DNA from: Lentisphaeria bacterium | Lineage (GTDB): Bacteria > Verrucomicrobiota > Lentisphaeria > Victivallales > Victivallaceae | DNA: 64,000 bases | Assembly (NCBI GenBank): GCA_017457105.1 | Contig: JAFTIA010000086.1 | Coordinates: forward strand, 18,987 to 82,986 | Direction: 5' to 3' | Notes under the pieces: model-generated | Seen by the model: only the letters and a program-made list of their open reading frames with translations | Database searches by the model: none | Told to the model about the DNA's origin: nothing | Made by a program: the position numbers and the translations under genes | Shown here: positions 55,730 to 64,000 of the stretch, one piece after another | Layout: each line of letters starts with the position of its first letter | Position numbering within the stretch: the stretch's first letter is position 1

Positions 55730-57505
55730 TTACTCCAGAACAGCCTTGATCCGACGGACACCGCTGGAGGAACTTTCTTCCTTGACAATGCGGAATTTCC
55801 CCAGATCCCCGGTGTTGGCGGCATGAGGCCCGCCGCAGATTTCGCAGCTGACATCACCCATGGTGTAAACCTTTACCACATCGCCGTATTTGCTTTCAAA
55901 AACGTGCATGGCTCCGGACTTCTTGGCTTCTTCCACAGACATTTCCGTGCAGACGATGGGCAGTTTCCGCTCAATGGCTTCATTCACCAGATCCTGTGCC
56001 TGCTTCAATTCTTCCGGCGTCATCTTGGCACCGTGGCTGAAGTCGAACCGCAAACGCTCCGCTGTGATGTTGGAGCCCCGCTGTTCCACATGGTCGCCCA
56101 AGACTTTCCGCAGAGCCGCCTGCAGAAGATGGGTGGCAGAGTGCAGTTTGGCTGTGGCTTCGGAAGCATCCGCCAGACCGCCTTTGAACTTCTGTTCCGC
56201 ACCGGCTCTGGACATTTCCTGATGTTTGCGGAACGCCGCTTCAAAGCCCGGCATATCCACTTCAAAACCTTTTTCCCGTGCCATTTCTTCGGTCAATTCA
56301 ATGGGGAACCCGTAGGTTTCGTACAGATAGAAAGCATTTTTGCCGCTGATCACCTTGCGGGTGATGTGCGCCGGGACCCGATCAATGAACTTTTCAAATT
56401 CACGGGTACCCTTTTCCAGCGTCTGGGCGAACTGCTGTTCTTCCTTGGCAAGTTCTTCCAGAATAACGTCTTTGCGGCTTACCAGTTCGGGGTACACATC
56501 CCCCAGTTGACCGATGACGGCTTCTGCCACTTTCCCGGTGAAGGGCCCGGTGATCCCCACCTTGCGGCCTTCACGGATGGCACGGCGGATCAAACGGCGC
56601 AGAACATAGGGCTGATCCACTTTGCCGGGGGTGATCCCGTCTGCCAGAATAAAGGTGGCGGTACGCAAATGATCCGCCATGATCCGTTCGGAACTGGTCC
56701 GTTCCGCCGGGGCTTCGGCGAGCCCGCGGACGGCATCCAACGCAGCAAAGAGCGGGGCAAAAATTTCCGTTTCGTAACAGCTTGCCTTGCCCTGAAGAAT
56801 AGCGGTGACCCGTTCCAGACCCATGCCGGTATCCACATTTTTCTGTGCCAGGGGTTCAAAGGTGCCGTCAGCAGTTTTGTTGTACTGCATAAAGACGTCG
56901 TTCCAGATCTCCACCCAGAGTTTGTTGGCGGGGTCAAAGACTTCCGGGGCTTCGCCTTCACCGGTCCAGTAGAACATTTCCGTATCCGGACCGCAGGGAC
57001 CGGTCTGACCGGCGGGGCCCCACCAGTTGTCTTTGCGGCCCAGTTTGGCGATACGGGCTTCCGGGATCCCCAGAGAGTGCCACAAATTGTAGGCATATTC
57101 GTCAAAAGGTACAGAATCATCCCCGGCGAACACCGTCACCGCCAGACGGTTCAGCGGGATATTGAGGTATTCTTTGCCGGTCAGGAATTCAAAACTGAAA
57201 CGGATGGCTTCCTCTTTGAAATAATCCCCCAGCGACCAGTTCCCCAGCATTTCAAAAAAGGTCAGATGCACGGGATCGCCCACTTCGTCAATATCCCCGG
57301 TACGGACACATTTCTGGAAGTCGGTCAAACGCTTGCCCGCCGGATGGGGCGCCCCCTGCAGATAGGGGACCAGCGGGTGCATCCCCGCGGTGGTGAAAAG
57401 ACAGGTGGGGTCATTTTCCGGGATCAGAGAAGCACTCTGGATCTGGTGATGACCTTTGCTGACGAAAAATTCAATATATTTTTTCCGGATATCAGCGGCT
57501 TTCAT
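55730..57505 (-). CDS. alaS: Alanyl-tRNA synthetase, short form without C-Ala domain
   Basis: 591 residues. Catalytic core: LFTTAGMHPLVPYLQG (motif 1) and GDIDEVGDPVHLTFFEMLGN (motif 2). Editing domain: LHSATHLLQAALRKVLGDH (HxxxH) and CEICGGPHAANTGDLG (Cys/His). The protein ends at GVRRIKAVLE, where ordinary AlaRS (about 875 residues) would continue into the C-Ala dimerisation domain, so it is likely monomeric and edits. Start: ATG at 57505 or TTG at 57511; AAGGAG suits both. Confidence 0.92.
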   Translation of the reverse strand: MKAADIRKKYIEFFVSKGHHQIQSASLIPENDPTCLFTTAGMHPLVPYLQGAPHPAGKRLTDFQKCVRTGDIDEVGDPVHLTFFEMLGNWSLGDYFKEEAIRFSFEFLTGKEYLNIPLNRLAVTVFAGDDSVPFDEYAYNLWHSLGIPEARIAKLGRKDNWWGPAGQTGPCGPDTEMFYWTGEGEAPEVFDPANKLWVEIWNDVFMQYNKTADGTFEPLAQKNVDTGMGLERVTAILQGKASCYETEIFAPLFAALDAVRGLAEAPAERTSSERIMADHLRTATFILADGITPGKVDQPYVLRRLIRRAIREGRKVGITGPFTGKVAEAVIGQLGDVYPELVSRKDVILEELAKEEQQFAQTLEKGTREFEKFIDRVPAHITRKVISGKNAFYLYETYGFPIELTEEMAREKGFEVDMPGFEAAFRKHQEMSRAGAEQKFKGGLADASEATAKLHSATHLLQAALRKVLGDHVEQRGSNITAERLRFDFSHGAKMTPEELKQAQDLVNEAIERKLPIVCTEMSVEEAKKSGAMHVFESKYGDVVKVYTMGDVSCEICGGPHAANTGDLGKFRIVKEESSSSGVRRIKAVLE

Positions 57506-57538
57506 AATCAACTATACTCCTTCCGATTACCTGAATGA

Positions 57539-58444
57539 TCAGGGTTCCACGATTGCAAACATCAGCGTGATTTCAAAGACGGTCCGGCCACCGACCAGGA
57601 TCCGTCCGGTCCCTTTCCCGAAACGGCCCTTGGCGGGGGGCAGTGTGATCTCGCACACCAGCCGGTCGCCGGGATAGACCGGGGAGAAACATTCCGCACG
57701 GTCGATAGACATAAAATACCCGATCTTGCCCGCATTTTCCGGACGGGCAAGGACGCTGGCACAGCCTGCCTGTGCAGTGATTTCGCACATCACCGATTCC
57801 GGCAGAGTGGCATAACCTGCCATCATGGGCTCGTTTCCGGTGACATTCTTTACGGCAGACACCAGATCCCCTTCCACCTTTGCCACATAGTCAATGAAAA
57901 GGAAGGGATAACGGTGGGGCATGAGTTCCATCAGTTTGACGGTGTTCATGGGAACGGAATCCGTCAAATCATAGTCATCGAAGGCATCCGGCAGCGTTTC
58001 GGCATCGGTCCACGGGCGGACTGCCAGTGTAATGCGGGCCTCGCAGGTCATACCGGAATGATTTTCCACCTTGCAGGCGGTAATGATCTCGCCATTTTCC
58101 TCCGCCACGATCTCCGCAGAAACCTTGATCCGGTCGCCGGGGTTGTTGGGTTTGCGGAATTTCACTTTTTCCACCACCCGCATGTAAACATCCTGCTTGT
58201 TCTCCGGATCCAGTTTGGGCCGGGCAAGGAGTTCAGATACCTGCTTCATGGCTTCCACCTGAAGCACCCCCGGCATAATGGGGTGCCCCGGGAAATGCCC
58301 CTGGAAAAACGGCTCATCCATGGAGAGGCACTTGTAGCCCACAGCCGCCGTTTCCGAAATCAGTTCCGCCCGATCCAGCATCAGCATGGGACTGCGCTGC
58401 GGGAGCCGGTCTTTGATCGCGCTCAAGTTCAGCAATTTACTCAT
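57539..58444 (-). CDS. Tandem hot-dog (FabZ-type) dehydratase, second half degenerate
   Basis: 301 residues in two hot-dog domains. The first (about 1-145) has the FabZ motif FFQGHFPGHPIMPGVLQVEAMKQ, quoted in part, with catalytic His and Glu. The second (about 165-301) begins LMPHRYPFLFIDYV but carries LPESVMCEITAQAG in place of the GHFPGHPxxPG helix, losing the catalytic His. 3-hydroxyacyl-ACP dehydratase for fatty acid or lipid A acyl supply, next to lpxC (15 bp). The fused second half may be structural. Confidence 0.8.
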   Translation of the reverse strand: MSKLLNLSAIKDRLPQRSPMLMLDRAELISETAAVGYKCLSMDEPFFQGHFPGHPIMPGVLQVEAMKQVSELLARPKLDPENKQDVYMRVVEKVKFRKPNNPGDRIKVSAEIVAEENGEIITACKVENHSGMTCEARITLAVRPWTDAETLPDAFDDYDLTDSVPMNTVKLMELMPHRYPFLFIDYVAKVEGDLVSAVKNVTGNEPMMAGYATLPESVMCEITAQAGCASVLARPENAGKIGYFMSIDRAECFSPVYPGDRLVCEITLPPAKGRFGKGTGRILVGGRTVFEITLMFAIVEP

Positions 58445-58459
58445 TTTATGATCCCTTTC

Positions 58460-59293
58460 TTAATTCATCATACATTTCAGCAGCATTCCAGCCATTTCCA
58501 CATTTTTGGGATGGCCCGGCTTGACCGCTGTAACTTTGCCGTGAACACGGCAGCCGCAAAGATAAAGGTCACCGATCAGATCCATGATCTTGTGACGCAC
58601 GATTTCATTTGTCCAGCGCAGATCCTCTTTGCAGATGATGGCGCCGTCATGGAGGATCGCCGCCGCATCCAGACTGCCGCCCTTTACCAGCCCCATGGCA
58701 AGGAGCTGCTTCAAGTCATTGAACTGCACAAAAGTGCGGGCGGCGGCAACTTCGCTGTAATTTTCCGGCGTGACTTCCAGTTCAAAAAACTGGGGATCAA
58801 AGGGGCATCCCTCAAAGGAGGTGATGCAGGAAATTTCCAGCTTGTCTGCCGGGGCAAGATAAATTTTGGTGGCGCCGCCATCCACAAACAGCACACGGTC
58901 CGGCGTAAAAATTTTTGCAGGAGCATCCTGTGACTGGATACCGGCTTCCCGGATCATTTCCACATAAGGGGCGGCACTGCCGTCCGCAATGGGGGGCTCC
59001 ATGCCGTTCATTTCAATCACTGCATTGTCGATTTTGCAGGCGTGCAGAGCGGACATGATGTGCTCCACCGTGGCGACCACGGCCTGCCCGGACGCGATAG
59101 TCGTCCCTCGGCGCACATCCACCACGTTGCTTGCCAGGGCCCGGACTTCGTTATTGCCCGGCATATCCACCCGGCGGAACACGATGCCGCTATTCACCTC
59201 TGCGGGCCGGATCCGGAGCGTTGCCCGGGAGCCGGTATGCAGAGAAATACCGGAAACGGCGGCACTTCCGGCAACAGTATTTTGCATTTCCAT
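58460..59293 (-). CDS. lpxC: UDP-3-O-acyl-GlcNAc deacetylase LpxC
   Basis: 277 residues, shorter than the usual ~305. ATVEHIMSALHA (zinc His), RHKIMDLIGDL (second His and Asp of the zinc site) and the catalytic His in KPGHPKN are present. It commits UDP-acyl-GlcNAc to lipid A, indicating an LPS-bearing outer membrane. The start at 59293 has AAGGGAG 9 nt upstream; the frame continues upstream without a site. Confidence 0.95.
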   Translation of the reverse strand: MEMQNTVAGSAAVSGISLHTGSRATLRIRPAEVNSGIVFRRVDMPGNNEVRALASNVVDVRRGTTIASGQAVVATVEHIMSALHACKIDNAVIEMNGMEPPIADGSAAPYVEMIREAGIQSQDAPAKIFTPDRVLFVDGGATKIYLAPADKLEISCITSFEGCPFDPQFFELEVTPENYSEVAAARTFVQFNDLKQLLAMGLVKGGSLDAAAILHDGAIICKEDLRWTNEIVRHKIMDLIGDLYLCGCRVHGKVTAVKPGHPKNVEMAGMLLKCMMN

Positions 59294-59375
59294 AAATTTT
59301 TCTCCCTTGACGGGTTGCATTTTACAATATTTATAGCATAATATACAACACACTTTATAAAAATAAAAGTCAAAA
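59294..59375. promoter_or_regulatory. Divergent promoter region lpxC / miaA
   Basis: 82 bp between diverging genes. For miaA: TTGACG (59307-59312), 17-bp spacer, TTTATA (59330-59335). For lpxC: TATATT (59340-59345, extended TATATTATG as in the gyrB promoter), with only a poor -35. The two -10 boxes overlap closely, so the genes may compete for polymerase. Confidence 0.4.
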
Positions 59376-60188
59376 ATGCAACATTCCATCAAAGTCATTG
59401 CAGTTACCGGTCCCACAGCGACCGGAAAGACCCGTCTGGCAGTCGCTCTTGCCGAAATGCTGGACGGAGAAATCGTCAGCGTCGATTCCCGGCAGGTCTA
59501 TCGCGGCATGGATCTGGGGACCGGGAAAGATCTTGCAGATTACGGCGATACGCCCTATCACCTGATCGATATTGCCGACCCCATGGAGGAATATAATCTG
59601 TATTGTTTTCTGCGGGATGCTTCCGCGGCGGTGCAGGATATTGCCTCCCGGGGAAAATTGCCCATTTTGTGCGGGGGAACGGCACTGTATCTGGCGGCTT
59701 TTCTGCAAAAATATGATCAGGTGGGGGATTTTCAACTGCCGTTTCAGGCGGATACACTCACCCTTGGGGTTTACTTCCCCCGGGATACCGTCCGTGCCAG
59801 GATCGCCCGCCGGATGGATGACCGGTTTGAAGAAGGGATGATTGACGAAGTTCGCCGTCTGCGGGAAAAGGGTGTCACCTGGGAACGGCTGGAATCTTTC
59901 GGACTGGAATACCGGGAGATCGCCCGCCATTTGCAGGGAAAAACCTCCCGGGAAGAGATGCGCACGCTTCTTTTGAACAGCATCCGGCAATTTGCCAAAC
60001 GACAGGATATTTTCTTCCGGAAAATGGAGCGTGAGGGCGTGGCGATCCACTGGATCCCGGAGGGCGATCCCGAAAAAGCGGTAAGTCTTTGCAGAGATTT
60101 TCTGGCAGATAAGCAAATCCCGGCTCCGGAATTTCAAATGTGCAATATCCATTATCCCCGGTGCGGGCAGGAAAAACAGACAAAGTAA
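59376..60188 (+). CDS. miaA: tRNA dimethylallyltransferase MiaA
   Basis: 270 residues. P-loop VTGPTATGKTRLA, VDSRQVYRGMDLGTGK, YHLIDIADPMEEYN, ILCGGTALYLAAFLQ and RQFAKRQDIFFRK are MiaA blocks. Isopentenylates A37 of tRNAs. Slightly shorter than usual (about 300). No obvious SD; the A-rich leader may suffice. Confidence 0.92.
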   Translation: MQHSIKVIAVTGPTATGKTRLAVALAEMLDGEIVSVDSRQVYRGMDLGTGKDLADYGDTPYHLIDIADPMEEYNLYCFLRDASAAVQDIASRGKLPILCGGTALYLAAFLQKYDQVGDFQLPFQADTLTLGVYFPRDTVRARIARRMDDRFEEGMIDEVRRLREKGVTWERLESFGLEYREIARHLQGKTSREEMRTLLLNSIRQFAKRQDIFFRKMEREGVAIHWIPEGDPEKAVSLCRDFLADKQIPAPEFQMCNIHYPRCGQEKQTK

Positions 60189-60837
60189 ACATGGCACAGG
60201 GTGCAGTGAGAGCCATGTTCCCCGGAGTTTCCAAAACACATGGCTTGCTGTGGCAGAACATCCCTGTGCATTCTCTAGCACACGGGGCGAGGCCCTTCGG
60301 TGCCGAGCGCGCAGGAGGCGGGAGGCTCGAGAGGGCGCAAGCCCGACAGCCGACCACATGGCAGCGGCACCATGCCGCCACCGAGCACTAAGCCGCCTTC
60401 TCACCGCGTGAGGCGGTGAGGAGGCGAGCGCCTCTAATCGTAAAGAAGCCGTATTGCGTGCCGCAGGCCTCTATACAACACACGGGGCGAAAGGGGGGTA
60501 CACGGGGGAAAAGTAAGGTTTCCCCCCGTGCGCCATGTGCTGTGCGTTCTCCAAAGAACAATGCACATTCCCCCTGGCTGGCAAAGCACATTGCGCAAAG
60601 CACAGGGTGGGAGCTAACCCGACTATGAATACTATGAATACTGAGAATACTATAAGATGGTCTGTGGCACGCTGAGTGCCATGTTCTTTGAAAATTCCAT
60701 GCCACATGGCACACACGCTTTCCTGTGCTCTCCCCAGTATTCTTAGTATTCCCAGTGTTCCCAGTCGGCATTGCCCGCAGTATCGGCATTGCACAATGTG
60801 CCCTGCCAGCCAACAGACCTTCCTTACACATTCATCA
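60189..60837. repeat. Compound intergenic repeat region (R5)
   Basis: Non-coding. 60190-60240 has the repeat-family core (GGCACAGGGTGCAGTGAGAG, CATGTTCCCCGGAGT). 60290-60375 is G/C rich. 60380-60540 is a hairpin-rich module repeated inversely at 63779-63941. 60580-60810 is another palindromic module: left microsatellite ACTATGAAT x3 (60622-60648) and right AGTATTCTT-type x3 (60736-60762), whose units are inversely related (GAATACTAT versus AAGAATACT). The outer blocks GGCTGGCAAAGCACATTGCG and its inverse close it. Confidence 0.7.
60380..60540 (+). repeat. Hairpin-rich repeat module, plus orientation
   Basis: 161 bp starting CCGAGCACTAAGCC and ending GTGCGCCATGTGC. Hairpins: CTCACCGC/GCGGTGAG (60410-60430), GAGGCG/CGCCTC near 60420-60436, and a G/C-rich pair near the end (CGGGG/CCCCG). 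63779-63941 is its inverted copy at roughly 90% identity by eye. It contains no reading frame of note. Confidence 0.75.
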
Positions 60838-60865
60838 TTGAAAAAACCTCAAACTGTGCTATTGT
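60838..60865 (+). promoter_or_regulatory. Promoter of glyQS
   Basis: TTGAAA (60838-60843), 16-bp spacer ending TGTGC, TATTGT (60860-60865). Same -35, spacing and TGTGC element as other promoters in the window. The overlapping dyad at 60865-60882 lies over the start of transcription. Confidence 0.55.
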
Positions 60866-60882
60866 ATAGTTGCGTAACTATA
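60865..60882. promoter_or_regulatory. Inverted repeat over the glyQS transcription start
   Basis: TATAGTT (60865-60871), GCGT, AACTATA (60876-60882): perfect 7-bp arms. It begins at the last base of the -10 box and includes the expected start site, so it could be an operator or a small 5' hairpin. Confidence 0.4.
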
Positions 60883-60917
60883 TACAAAAACAAAAATATC
60901 AAAGGAGCATGTATATC

Positions 60918-62249
60918 ATGGACGTGTTGAACACCCCGAATCTTATGGAAAAAATCGTCAGCCTGTGCAAGCGGCGCGGCTTTGTCTTCCCCAGTTCTGA
61001 AATCTATGGCGGCATCAACGGTTTCTGGGATTACGGTCCTTACGGTTCCCGCATGAAGCGTGCCATCGAAGCCCTCTGGTGGCATGAAATGGTGGAAGTC
61101 CGGGACAATGTGGAAGGGCTTGATTCCACCATCATCTGCCACCCCCGTGTCTGGAAAGCCAGCGGTCACCTGGATCAGTTCAGCGATGATATGACCGACT
61201 GCAAAGATTGCAAATCCCGTTTCCGGGTGGATCAGATGGAAGACCCCACCACCTGCCCCAACTGCGGTTCCAAAAATATGACCGCTCCCCGGGCGTTCAA
61301 TCTGATGATGAAGACTTTTGTGGGTCCCGTGTCCGACGAGGAACACACCGCTTATCTGCGTGCGGAAACCTGCCAGCCCATTTTTGTGGACTTCCAGAGT
61401 GTCCGTATCGCCGCCCGTCAGAAGCTGCCTTTCGGGATCGCCCAGATCGGGAAAGCATTCCGTAACGAGATCAATCCCCGCAATTTCACTTTCCGTTCCC
61501 GCGAATTTACCCAGATGGAAATGGAATTTTTCTGCGATGCCGAATCCAGCATGGAATGGTTTGAATACTGGAAGGAACAGCGGATCAAGTTCTACACCGA
61601 AAAACTGGGCTTCAAAGAAGGCGATTACCGGATCTACGAACACGAAAAACTGGCGCATTACGCCAAAGCCGCCATTGACATCGAAGTGAAATTCCCCTTT
61701 GGCTGGGGCGAATTGGAAGGCGTCCACCACCGCGGTACCTGGGATATTTCCCGCCACTCCGAATTCTCCGGCGAAGATCTGCAGTATATGGATCACGACA
61801 ACAGCCGCAAGGTCATGCCCACCTGCGTGGAAACCTCCGTGGGCGTGGACCGCATGTTCCTGGCTCTGCTTGCCAAGGCTTATGATGAAGACACCGCCGC
61901 CACTGCCAAGGAAGGCATGACCGAAGACGTCCGTGTGGTTCTCCATCTGCCCCCCGCTGTGGCTCCTGTTCAGGTGGCAGTGCTGCCCCAGTCCAAGAAA
62001 CTCAAGGAAAATGCTGAAGCGTTGTACCGCACGCTGGTCCGTTATTTCCGTTGCGAATACGATGAAACCGGTTCCATCGGTAAGCGTTACCGCCGTCAGG
62101 ACGAGATCGGTACGCCTTTCTGCGTGACCTTTGACTTTGATTCTGTGAACGACAACGCTGTTACCGTCCGTGACCGTGACACCATGAAGCAGGATCGTGT
62201 GAATATCACCCAGCTGCGGGACTACATCGAAGAAAAAATCGGTCTGTAA
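60918..62249 (+). CDS. glyQS: Glycyl-tRNA synthetase, alpha2 type
   Basis: 443 residues. SSEIYGGINGFWDYGPYGSRMK (motif 1 region), CKDCKSRFRVDQ ... CPNCGSKN (zinc-binding Cys pairs in an insertion), GKAFRNEINPRNFTFRSREFTQMEMEFF (motif 2, in part) and ETSVGVDRMFLALL (motif 3). This homodimeric type lacks the bacterial alpha/beta organisation. Start at 60918 chosen: AAAGGAG lies 10 nt upstream, while ATG at 60909 is too close. Confidence 0.95.
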   Translation: MDVLNTPNLMEKIVSLCKRRGFVFPSSEIYGGINGFWDYGPYGSRMKRAIEALWWHEMVEVRDNVEGLDSTIICHPRVWKASGHLDQFSDDMTDCKDCKSRFRVDQMEDPTTCPNCGSKNMTAPRAFNLMMKTFVGPVSDEEHTAYLRAETCQPIFVDFQSVRIAARQKLPFGIAQIGKAFRNEINPRNFTFRSREFTQMEMEFFCDAESSMEWFEYWKEQRIKFYTEKLGFKEGDYRIYEHEKLAHYAKAAIDIEVKFPFGWGELEGVHHRGTWDISRHSEFSGEDLQYMDHDNSRKVMPTCVETSVGVDRMFLALLAKAYDEDTAATAKEGMTEDVRVVLHLPPAVAPVQVAVLPQSKKLKENAEALYRTLVRYFRCEYDETGSIGKRYRRQDEIGTPFCVTFDFDSVNDNAVTVRDRDTMKQDRVNITQLRDYIEEKIGL

Positions 62250-62270
62250 TGACAGAAAGGCAGGCGGAAC

Positions 62271-63443
62271 ATGATCCGTTTAGGCGTTATCGGGCTGGGG
62301 CTCCGTGTGGGGCATTTTATCCGTGAAACCATGAATTCTGTGGATCCGGATTTCCGGGTCGTGGGGGTGGTGGATCCGGGTGAAGCGAAGTCCCGGGAAA
62401 AAATGCGTGACTGCGATCAGGATGCGGTTTTTTACAACTCCATTGATGAAATGGTCCGCCTTTCCAAGCCCGATGCCCTGCTGGTGGGGACCCGTTGCAA
62501 TCTGCACACCCCCATGGCTCTGGAAATCGAGAAGTATCATCTGCCTGTTTTTCTGGAAAAACCTGTTGCCATTACCATGAATCAGGCGCTGGAGCTGGAA
62601 AATGCCTACCGCAACAGCTCCACGCCGGTACTGGTGAGTTTCCCCTTGCGGATGACGCCGCTTCACCGCCGTGCCGTGGAAATGATCCGTAACGGCGCAG
62701 TGGGGGATGTCCTCCACATTACCGGGCTCAATTACGTTCCTTACGGGACAGTTTATTACGAATACGGGTACCGGAATTATGATATTACCGGCGGTCTTTT
62801 CCTCCAGAAAGCCACCCACGACTTTGACTATATCATGGATCTTGCCGGATCCCCCATCACTGCCATTCAGGCGAACTGGATCCGGGGCCGTGTTTTCGGC
62901 GGCGACAAGCCTGAAGATCTGACTTGCGCCAACTGCCCGGAAGCCGGACGGTGTCCCGAAAGTCCCGAAAACCGCAAGCGGGATGATGCCGGCGGTGTAT
63001 TGAACGATCATCTGTGCGTTTTCAGCAAAGCCTGCGGCAATGTGGAGGAAAATTCCATCAATGAAGAAGCCAGCAACTCCATTTTTGAATTTGCCAACGG
63101 TGCCATCGGTACCTATGCCCAGCTGGTGTTTGTCCGCCGGGAAGGAGTGCGGGGGGCATCTGTTTCCGGCCCCAAGGGGAAAGTTTCCTTTGACTGGTAC
63201 CGGAATGAACTGAATTATGTGGAACACCACCAGCCTTTCAGCACCACCGTCAAACCCGGTGCGGGGCTTGACCACTTTGGCGGCGATGTGGAACTGGCAC
63301 GGAATTTCTTTGACATGATCCGCAACGGCGGCAAACCCCAGTCCACCATTCAGGACGGGTTGCGCAGTGTTTTCACCTGTCTTGCCGCCCGTGAAGCCGC
63401 CCAGACCGGCAAAAAGGTGATCGTCCGCCAGGTCGAGTGGTAA
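62271..63443 (+). CDS. Gfo/Idh/MocA family oxidoreductase with extra cysteine cluster
   Basis: 390 residues. Rossmann start RLGVIGLGLRVGHFI, EKPVAITMNQALE (EKP motif), and QKATHDFDYIMDLAG (catalytic His region). A central insert carries CANCPEAGRCPE and LCVFSKACG, five Cys that might bind metal; this is not usual for the family. 21 bp after glyQS, AGGCGG upstream, so co-transcribed. Substrate unknown, likely a sugar or cyclitol. Confidence 0.85.
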   Translation: MIRLGVIGLGLRVGHFIRETMNSVDPDFRVVGVVDPGEAKSREKMRDCDQDAVFYNSIDEMVRLSKPDALLVGTRCNLHTPMALEIEKYHLPVFLEKPVAITMNQALELENAYRNSSTPVLVSFPLRMTPLHRRAVEMIRNGAVGDVLHITGLNYVPYGTVYYEYGYRNYDITGGLFLQKATHDFDYIMDLAGSPITAIQANWIRGRVFGGDKPEDLTCANCPEAGRCPESPENRKRDDAGGVLNDHLCVFSKACGNVEENSINEEASNSIFEFANGAIGTYAQLVFVRREGVRGASVSGPKGKVSFDWYRNELNYVEHHQPFSTTVKPGAGLDHFGGDVELARNFFDMIRNGGKPQSTIQDGLRSVFTCLAAREAAQTGKKVIVRQVEW

Positions 63444-63778
63444 AAAGTGCAGAGCTTGCCACGGCGTAACGCAGCGGAGGCGGGTGCAGAGCCGGTACTG
63501 TGAGCAGGGGAATACGGACGAATACGGACGAATACGGACGAATACGGACTGATACGGCCCCTCCTTCGCCGGAGGCTTCGGAGGGCAAGCAGCACATGGT
63601 GCAGTGTGTGCCATGCACTCCGGAATTCTTAAAGCACATGGCTCACACGCATCTTGTGCCAATCGTCCGACAAGTCCGACAAGTCCGACAAGTCCGACAT
63701 TCTTTGCCCGCAGTATCGGCATTGCGCAAAGTGCTTTGCCAGCCAAAGGGAATGCGCTTTGCTTTTTTTGAACGCTAT
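63444..63778. repeat. Modular palindromic repeat R6, inverse of R1
   Basis: Non-coding. Left microsatellite AATACGGACG x4 (63511-63550) and right GTCCGACAA x4 (63665-63700) correspond, on the opposite strand, to the right and left units of R1 (GTCCGTATTC and GTCGGACTT). Core CATGGCTCACACGCATCTTG matches R1. A hairpin CCCTCCTTCGCCGGAGGC lies at about 63558-63585. R1 has three units per arm, R6 four or more. Confidence 0.75.
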
Positions 63779-64000
63779 GCACATGGCGCACGGGGGGAAA
63801 CCTCACTTTTCCCCGTGTCCCCCTCCCCCTTTTCGCCCGTGTGTTGTATGGAGGCCTGCGGCACGCAATGCGGCTTCTTTAAGTTAGAGGCGCTCGCCTC
63901 CTCACCGCCTCGGGCGGTGAGAAGGCGGCTTAGTGCTCGGTGCCACTCGGCAGCCCCCAATATTTTGGGGGCTGTCGCTGCACCGCTGTGCAGCGATTCC
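63779..64000 (-). repeat. Inverted copy of the hairpin-rich module, continuing to the window edge
   Basis: 63779-63941 is the inverted copy of 60380-60540. Beyond it are hairpins of the form AGCCCCCAATATTTTGGGGGCT (63951-63972), given here by parts: AGCCCCC, an A/T centre, GGGGGCT, and GCTGCACCGCTGTGCAGC (63975-63992). No gene is seen. The region probably continues beyond the window. Confidence 0.65.

Noticed and set aside
60290..60440. Possible structural RNA gene
   Set aside because: Hairpins are strong, but the segment is a repeat with an inverted copy at 63779-63941 and no promoter precedes it; it fits a repeat module better.
63654..63887. Peptide with KSDKSDKSD repeats
   Set aside because: It is merely the translation of the 9-nt microsatellite; no start-site signal, and it is absent where units are 10 nt.

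Overview
The window looks like a chromosomal segment of a Gram-negative bacterium of the Lentisphaerota (Victivallales-like, gut type). This is inferred from three things: several pseudopilins with the prepilin leader [17 protein letters not shown] and a C-terminal '[14 protein letters not shown]'-type tail, a secreted heparinase II/III-type polysaccharide lyase with N-terminal CPxC knuckles, and lipid A synthesis (LpxC). All genes from position 1 to 59293 lie on the minus strand; only miaA, glyQS and a Gfo/Idh/MocA oxidoreductase at the right end are on plus. I recognise no rRNA, tRNA, CRISPR array or phage.

Layout, left to right (minus-strand operons read right to left). 1-751: truncated sugar-type oxidoreductase. 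899-1189: small inverted-repeat element abutting the thiI terminator. 1277-5536: dnaN, then esterase-hisC-thiI. 5874-21329: a long catabolic unit behind one strong promoter (21365-21393), with DegT aminotransferase, secreted beta-sandwich protein, two pseudopilins, two paralogous beta-propeller proteins and heparinase-like lyase, then two M14 metallopeptidase-fold proteins and two amidohydrolase-fold proteins. 21614-26258: two secretin-like proteins, a MarR regulator and a small lipoprotein. 26571-34802: apparent operon gyrB-recA-TPR-exbB-exbD-TonB-like-zinc ribbon. 35606-38018: stand-alone pseudopilin, zinc alcohol dehydrogenase and a lipoprotein. 38033-49738: three SPFH (HflK/HflC-like) proteins, a His-rich heavy-metal P-type ATPase, an ABC-2 exporter with a membrane-anchored partner, and a CNNM/CorC protein. 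49861-59293: lpxC-fabZ-type-alaS-STAS-secreted protein-rph-dnaX-secreted protein-DUF58. 59376-63443: miaA, glyQS, oxidoreductase.

Housekeeping genes (dnaN, gyrB, recA, dnaX, rph, lpxC, alaS, glyQS, miaA, thiI, hisC) are interleaved with envelope and polysaccharide genes, often in tight operons with 4-bp overlaps. Several promoters share a form: TTG-type -35 box, 16-17 bp spacer, and a TATA-type -10, frequently preceded by TGTGC or TGC.

The most unusual content is not classical genes. (a) A pseudopilin gene at 18452-19330 carries an in-frame 168-bp cassette that duplicates the prepilin motif FTLIELLV with different codons and contains three hairpins and an 8-nt tandem repeat. (b) The larger intergenic regions hold a family of imperfect palindromic modules whose arms carry microsatellites of 9-10 nt units; the units change from copy to copy, but opposite arms are related by inversion. 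(c) Two inverted ~160-bp hairpin-rich repeats bracket glyQS and the oxidoreductase. (d) dnaX has an A9 slippery run whose -1 frame stops at once.
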